Source: CAZILN01 sp964540005 (GTDB lineage: Bacteria > Bacteroidota > Bacteroidia > Bacteroidales > SM23-62). From it: DNA of 9,787 bases. The stretch is from positions 1-9,787 of the forward strand of contig CAZILN010000181.1 in NCBI GenBank assembly GCA_964540005.1, read 5' to 3'. The number at the start of each line of letters is the position of its first letter. Position 1 is the stretch's first letter. Below are positions 6,713 to 9,787 of the stretch, one piece after another. Position numbers and translations under genes: made by a program. Below the pieces are notes generated by a model that did no database searches, was not told where the DNA came from, and worked only from the letters and a program-made list of their open reading frames with translations.

Positions 6713-7969
6713 TTGAAAACAGAGGTGTCTTTCCCCACCAATAAGAGTAAAATCATAAACGATCCGGTTTATGGATTTATCAAAATCCCTTTCGGCTCTA
6801 CGTATGACCTTATTGAACATCGTTATTTTCAGCGACTTAGAAGAATCAAGCAGCTGGGTTTTACCAATTATGTCTATCCTGGCGCCTGTCATACCCGGTT
6901 CCAGCATGCCCTGGGCGCTACCCACCTTATGTGGCTCGCCATCGAGGTACTGCGCAGCAAGGGCAATGAAATAAGCGACCAGGAGGCTGAAGCTTCCATT
7001 AATGCCATTTTATTGCATGATATAGGGCACGGACCCTTCTCACACGCACTGGAGAGCAGCATCATCGAGGATCTTACACATGAAGAACTGTCACTGAGGT
7101 TTATGGAACATCTCAGCAGGGAATTCCCAGGTAGACTGGAGCTTGCCATTCAGATATACAGGAACCAGTATCATAAAAAATTCCTTCACCAGCTTGTGGC
7201 CAGTCAGCTCGATGTGGATAGACTGGATTATCTGAACCGGGACAGCTTCTTTACCGGTGTCACGGAAGGGGTGATAGGGTCTGACCGGATCATTAAAATG
7301 TTCAGTGTAGTCAACGACCAGCTTGTCGTCGAGGCCAAAGGAATATATTCTATAGAGAAATTCCTGATCGCCAGGCGTTTGATGTACTGGCAGGTCTATC
7401 TCCATAAAGCCGTCCTGTCAGCAGAGATCATGATAGTCAAAATACTTCAGAGGGCCAAACATCTTAGCATGCAGGGTATTCAGGTAAAGGCTACTCCCGA
7501 CCTAGAGTATTTCCTGAACAGGAGTATACGGCAGGCAGATTTCGAAGGGAAAAATCAGCATTCTGTACTTGAGCGTTTTGCAAACCTCGACGACAGTGAT
7601 ATTATCAGCTCGGCAAAAGCATGGAAATCGCATCCTGATATCGTCCTGAGTACACTGTGCCAAAGACTGATTGACAGAAGATTATTCAGGATGACCATCA
7701 CTGATAAGGCCATTTCAAAAGAAAAGATCTCCCGGATAACGGATCTGGCCTGCAGGAAGTACGGAATTTCTGAGGACGATTCAGCCTACCTGGTAACTTC
7801 GGGTGAAATAAGCAATGAAACTTATTCCTCGCACGATGAAAAGATAAAGATCCTGTACCACGGAGGCCAGCTGAAAGATGTTGCAGATGCATCCGATATG
7901 CTGGACATATCCGTACTATCAAAAATTGTAAAAAAGAATTATCTGTGCTATCCGAAAGACCTGGAGTAG
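6713..7969 (+). CDS. HD-domain phosphohydrolase of the COG1078 / SAMHD1-like dNTPase family
   Basis: This is a 418-residue soluble protein. The HD metal-binding set is intact: H65 in RFQHALG (62-68), H102-D103 in HDIGHGPFSH (102-111), and D169 in QLDVDRLDYLNRD (165-177). By alignment with human SAMHD1, D169 corresponds to D311, and R170, Y173 and D177 to its substrate-contact positions K312, Y315 and D319. Relatives such as Enterococcus EF1143 hydrolyse dNTPs to deoxynucleosides and triphosphate, so dNTPase activity is the best guess, unproven here. The start is uncertain. A TGA stop (6710-6712) directly precedes the TTG at 6713, there is no in-frame ATG before the conserved KIINDPVYGFIKIPFG segment, and the options are TTG 6713 or GTG 6725. 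It is divergent from rimP and 51 bases upstream of lpxD, an association I recall as common in Bacteroidota. Confidence 0.9.
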   Translation: MKTEVSFPTNKSKIINDPVYGFIKIPFGSTYDLIEHRYFQRLRRIKQLGFTNYVYPGACHTRFQHALGATHLMWLAIEVLRSKGNEISDQEAEASINAILLHDIGHGPFSHALESSIIEDLTHEELSLRFMEHLSREFPGRLELAIQIYRNQYHKKFLHQLVASQLDVDRLDYLNRDSFFTGVTEGVIGSDRIIKMFSVVNDQLVVEAKGIYSIEKFLIARRLMYWQVYLHKAVLSAEIMIVKILQRAKHLSMQGIQVKATPDLEYFLNRSIRQADFEGKNQHSVLERFANLDDSDIISSAKAWKSHPDIVLSTLCQRLIDRRLFRMTITDKAISKEKISRITDLACRKYGISEDDSAYLVTSGEISNETYSSHDEKIKILYHGGQLKDVADASDMLDISVLSKIVKKNYLCYPKDLE

Positions 7970-8020
7970 CAGCCGGTCATCATTATATATAAAGACAAAA
8001 AACTAAATACATACAGAACC

Positions 8021-9058
8021 ATGGAATTTACAGCCAGACAGATTGCAGATTTTCTGAAAGGAGAGCTTGTTGGTGACCCTGAAATAAGGGTTAATAATGT
8101 TTCAGGGATAGAGGAGGGCAAAGCGGGAACACTGTCTTTCCTGGCCAATCCGAAATATGAAAAATACCTGTATAGCACTGAATCCTCTATAGTATTGATA
8201 AACAGGGACCTGATTCTGGAAAAAGTTGTCAAGGCTACACTTGTCAGGGTGGATAATGCATACGAGGCCTTTGCCAGCCTTCTTCAGATGTACGAACAGG
8301 CAAAACCAAAAGCCACCGGGATCAGTTCACTCAGTAGTATTGACAGTACAGCCTCTGTTGGTGAAAATCCCTTTGTAGGAGATTTTACGGTTATCTCAAA
8401 GAATGTTCGCATCGGGAACAATGTAAGATTATACCCACAGGTGTATATAGGGGAAAATTCAGCTATAGGTGATAATACGATCCTGTATCCGGGAGTTAAG
8501 GTTTACCATGATAGTGTTATCGGGTGCGAATGTATTATTCATTCCGGGACCGTGATCGGGTCGGATGGATTCGGCTTTGCCAGCCAGGATGGTACGCGCT
8601 ATAAAAAGATCCCTCAACTGGGAAACGTTATCATTGAAGATGATGTGGAACTGGGATCTAATGTTTCAATCGACAGGGCTACCATGGGATCAACCATTAT
8701 CAGGAAGGGAGTCAAAATAGATAACCTGATACAGATCGCTCACAATGTTGAAATTGGGGAGGATACCATTATTGTTGCACAGGCGGGTATCGCAGGATCA
8801 ACAAAAATCGGCGCCCGTTGCATGCTCGGCGGCCAGGTTGGTATCATCGGACACCTAACCATTGCTGATGATGTTAAGATTGGAGCCCAGTCCGGATTAT
8901 CAAACGATGTTAAAATCCCCGGGGAGATACTCCTTGGTTCACCAGCTATGAAAATAGGGGAAAAACGGCGGGCCATTGCTGTTTATAAAAAACTTCCCGA
9001 GCTATACAAGCTCATTAATAAGCTGGAAAAAGACCTTGAAGAACTGAAGAATAAATAA
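8021..9058 (+). CDS. lpxD: UDP-3-O-(3-hydroxyacyl)glucosamine N-acyltransferase LpxD
   Basis: LpxD transfers a 3-hydroxyacyl chain from acyl carrier protein to the 2-amino group of UDP-3-O-acylglucosamine, the third step of lipid A synthesis, in the cytoplasm. The 345-residue length is typical. Residues 1-100 are the uridine-binding N-terminal domain, starting with FTARQIADFLKGELVGDPEI and containing GTLSFLANPKY. Residues of about 105-310 form a left-handed beta helix of hexapeptide repeats (VRIGNNVRLYPQVYIGENSAIG and onward). The catalytic histidine is H241 in QIAHNVEIG, equivalent to E. coli H239. GSDGFGFA (180-187) is the conserved loop. The C-terminus is a charged helix (LPELYKLINKLEKDLEELKNK). 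The ATG at 8021 gives the family N-terminus. It sits between the HD gene (51-base gap) and lpxC (175-base gap). Confidence 0.98.
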   Translation: MEFTARQIADFLKGELVGDPEIRVNNVSGIEEGKAGTLSFLANPKYEKYLYSTESSIVLINRDLILEKVVKATLVRVDNAYEAFASLLQMYEQAKPKATGISSLSSIDSTASVGENPFVGDFTVISKNVRIGNNVRLYPQVYIGENSAIGDNTILYPGVKVYHDSVIGCECIIHSGTVIGSDGFGFASQDGTRYKKIPQLGNVIIEDDVELGSNVSIDRATMGSTIIRKGVKIDNLIQIAHNVEIGEDTIIVAQAGIAGSTKIGARCMLGGQVGIIGHLTIADDVKIGAQSGLSNDVKIPGEILLGSPAMKIGEKRRAIAVYKKLPELYKLINKLEKDLEELKNK

Positions 9059-9233
9059 GCTTCAATTAACTTGTCTTAAAAACAGATGTTTTTCGGCGTT
9101 CCATTTTGCCGATCAGTCGCCTTCATACTCATGTTAACTGCCCACTGCTGCAACCGTTTATGGCAATAATTGTCACTATTATATTAATCTAATTTTCGTA
9201 TATTGCGCCTTTTATTCAATATTTGGACCTAAT
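9059..9233. other. 175-base spacer between lpxD and lpxC
   Basis: No gene is supported here. The visible items are weak: an AT-rich hairpin (AAAAAC 9078-9083 with GTTTTT 9088-9093), a 5-bp stem TCGGC/GCCGA (9093-9097 with 9108-9112), and a 12-codon ATG frame at 9131-9169. There is also a possible near-leaderless promoter, AATATTTG at 9218-9225 with TTCG 19 bases upstream (9195-9198), each box having one mismatch to consensus. The gap suggests lpxC may have its own promoter, but nothing here is strong. Confidence 0.35.
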
Positions 9234-9787
9234 ATGACAGAGAATCAGAAGACTATCGCCAAACCGGTTACTTTCTCGGGCCATGGATTGCATACCGGCG
9301 TCGAGGTAGAGATGACTTTTCTGCCCGCCTCTGAGGATCACGGATACCAGTTCAAACGGGTTGACCTGAAAGATCAGCCTATCGTAAAAGCCGTGGCTGA
9401 AAATGTCGTGGAAACCTCCCGGGGCACTACCATCGAAGAGAATGGTGTTCGTATTGCCACCATCGAACATACCCTGGCAGCCCTGAACGGTATGGGCATC
9501 GATAATGTCCTGATTCAGCTAAACGGTCCGGAGGCTCCCATACTTGACGGGAGTTCAATACAGATCATCGAGGGTATTCAGGCAGCCGGTATAAAGGAGC
9601 TCGAAGCACCCCGGTCAGTGTATGTCATAGAAGAAAAAATAGAATACAGGGATGATGAAAACGGGATAGAGATAGCCATCTTTCCTGACGATAAGCTGAG
9701 TATTGATGTCAAAATCGATTATAATTCAAAAGTCTTGGGCTACCAGTACGCCTATCTTGATGACATGGCAAATTTTGTTGAGGAGAT
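9234..9787 (+). CDS. lpxC: UDP-3-O-acyl-N-acetylglucosamine deacetylase LpxC, N-terminal 184 residues (3' partial; possibly an LpxC-FabZ fusion)
   Basis: The frame is open from the ATG at 9234 to the right edge with no stop, so the gene is cut by the window. LpxC is the zinc-dependent deacetylase of the committed step of lipid A synthesis, in the cytoplasm, acting just before LpxD. The start MTENQKTIAKPVTFSGHGLHTG contains the family's SGxGLHTG block (15-22). IEHTLAALNGMGIDN (77-91) holds E78 and the zinc ligand H79, the same numbers as in E. coli. PILDGSS (102-108) is the conserved loop after the first domain. The other zinc ligands (H238 and D242 in E. coli) lie beyond the window. In many Bacteroidota lpxC is fused to fabZ (3-hydroxyacyl-ACP dehydratase) and followed by lpxA. 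That is expected here from the phylum, but it cannot be seen. Confidence 0.96.
   Translation, partial: MTENQKTIAKPVTFSGHGLHTGVEVEMTFLPASEDHGYQFKRVDLKDQPIVKAVAENVVETSRGTTIEENGVRIATIEHTLAALNGMGIDNVLIQLNGPEAPILDGSSIQIIEGIQAAGIKELEAPRSVYVIEEKIEYRDDENGIEIAIFPDDKLSIDVKIDYNSKVLGYQYAYLDDMANFVEE

Noticed and set aside
9078..9112. Possible terminator after lpxD
   Set aside because: The stem AAAAAC/GTTTTT has a single G-C pair, and the next stem (TCGGC/GCCGA) is only 5 bp with a 10-base loop and no T tract. Neither is a convincing terminator.

Overview
The window looks like ordinary core chromosome of a Bacteroidota bacterium, probably a Bacteroidales or Marinilabiliales relative. The evidence is a SprA-type type IX secretion protein, the Bacteroidota form of IF2 with VxGKIDL linker motifs, a short NusA without the proteobacterial tail domains, an HD phosphohydrolase next to lpxD and lpxC, and a promoter that matches the Bacteroidota consensus (TTTG, 19 bases, TAnnTTTG). 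I see no insertion sequences, tRNA or rRNA genes, CRISPR arrays, prophage genes or anti-phage systems.

Left (1-1855, + strand): the last 475 residues of SprA, whose upstream part lies outside the window, then gcvH, encoding the lipoyl carrier protein of the glycine cleavage system. A 66-base spacer with a 15-base tandem repeat separates gcvH from the convergent infB.

Centre (1922-6624, - strand): the conserved transcription/translation operon rimP-nusA-infB. It encodes a 30S maturation factor, a transcription elongation/termination factor and initiation factor 2. A consensus promoter (6594-6624) drives it, and a strong hairpin with a GUGA loop lies in the short leader just before rimP.

Right (6687-9787, + strand): transcribed divergently from rimP are an HD-domain phosphohydrolase with an apparent non-ATG start, lpxD, and the 5' end of lpxC, which runs off the window. 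lpxC has no stop codon here. LpxC (deacetylation) and LpxD (N-acylation) catalyse consecutive steps of lipid A synthesis, so this is an outer-membrane biogenesis cluster. The HD enzyme's link to it is positional only.

I did not find a convincing new biological system. The points most worth a second look are the terminator-like GNRA-loop hairpin in the rimP leader, the three VxGKIDL motifs in the disordered IF2 linker, the non-ATG start of the HD protein, and the tandem repeat after gcvH.
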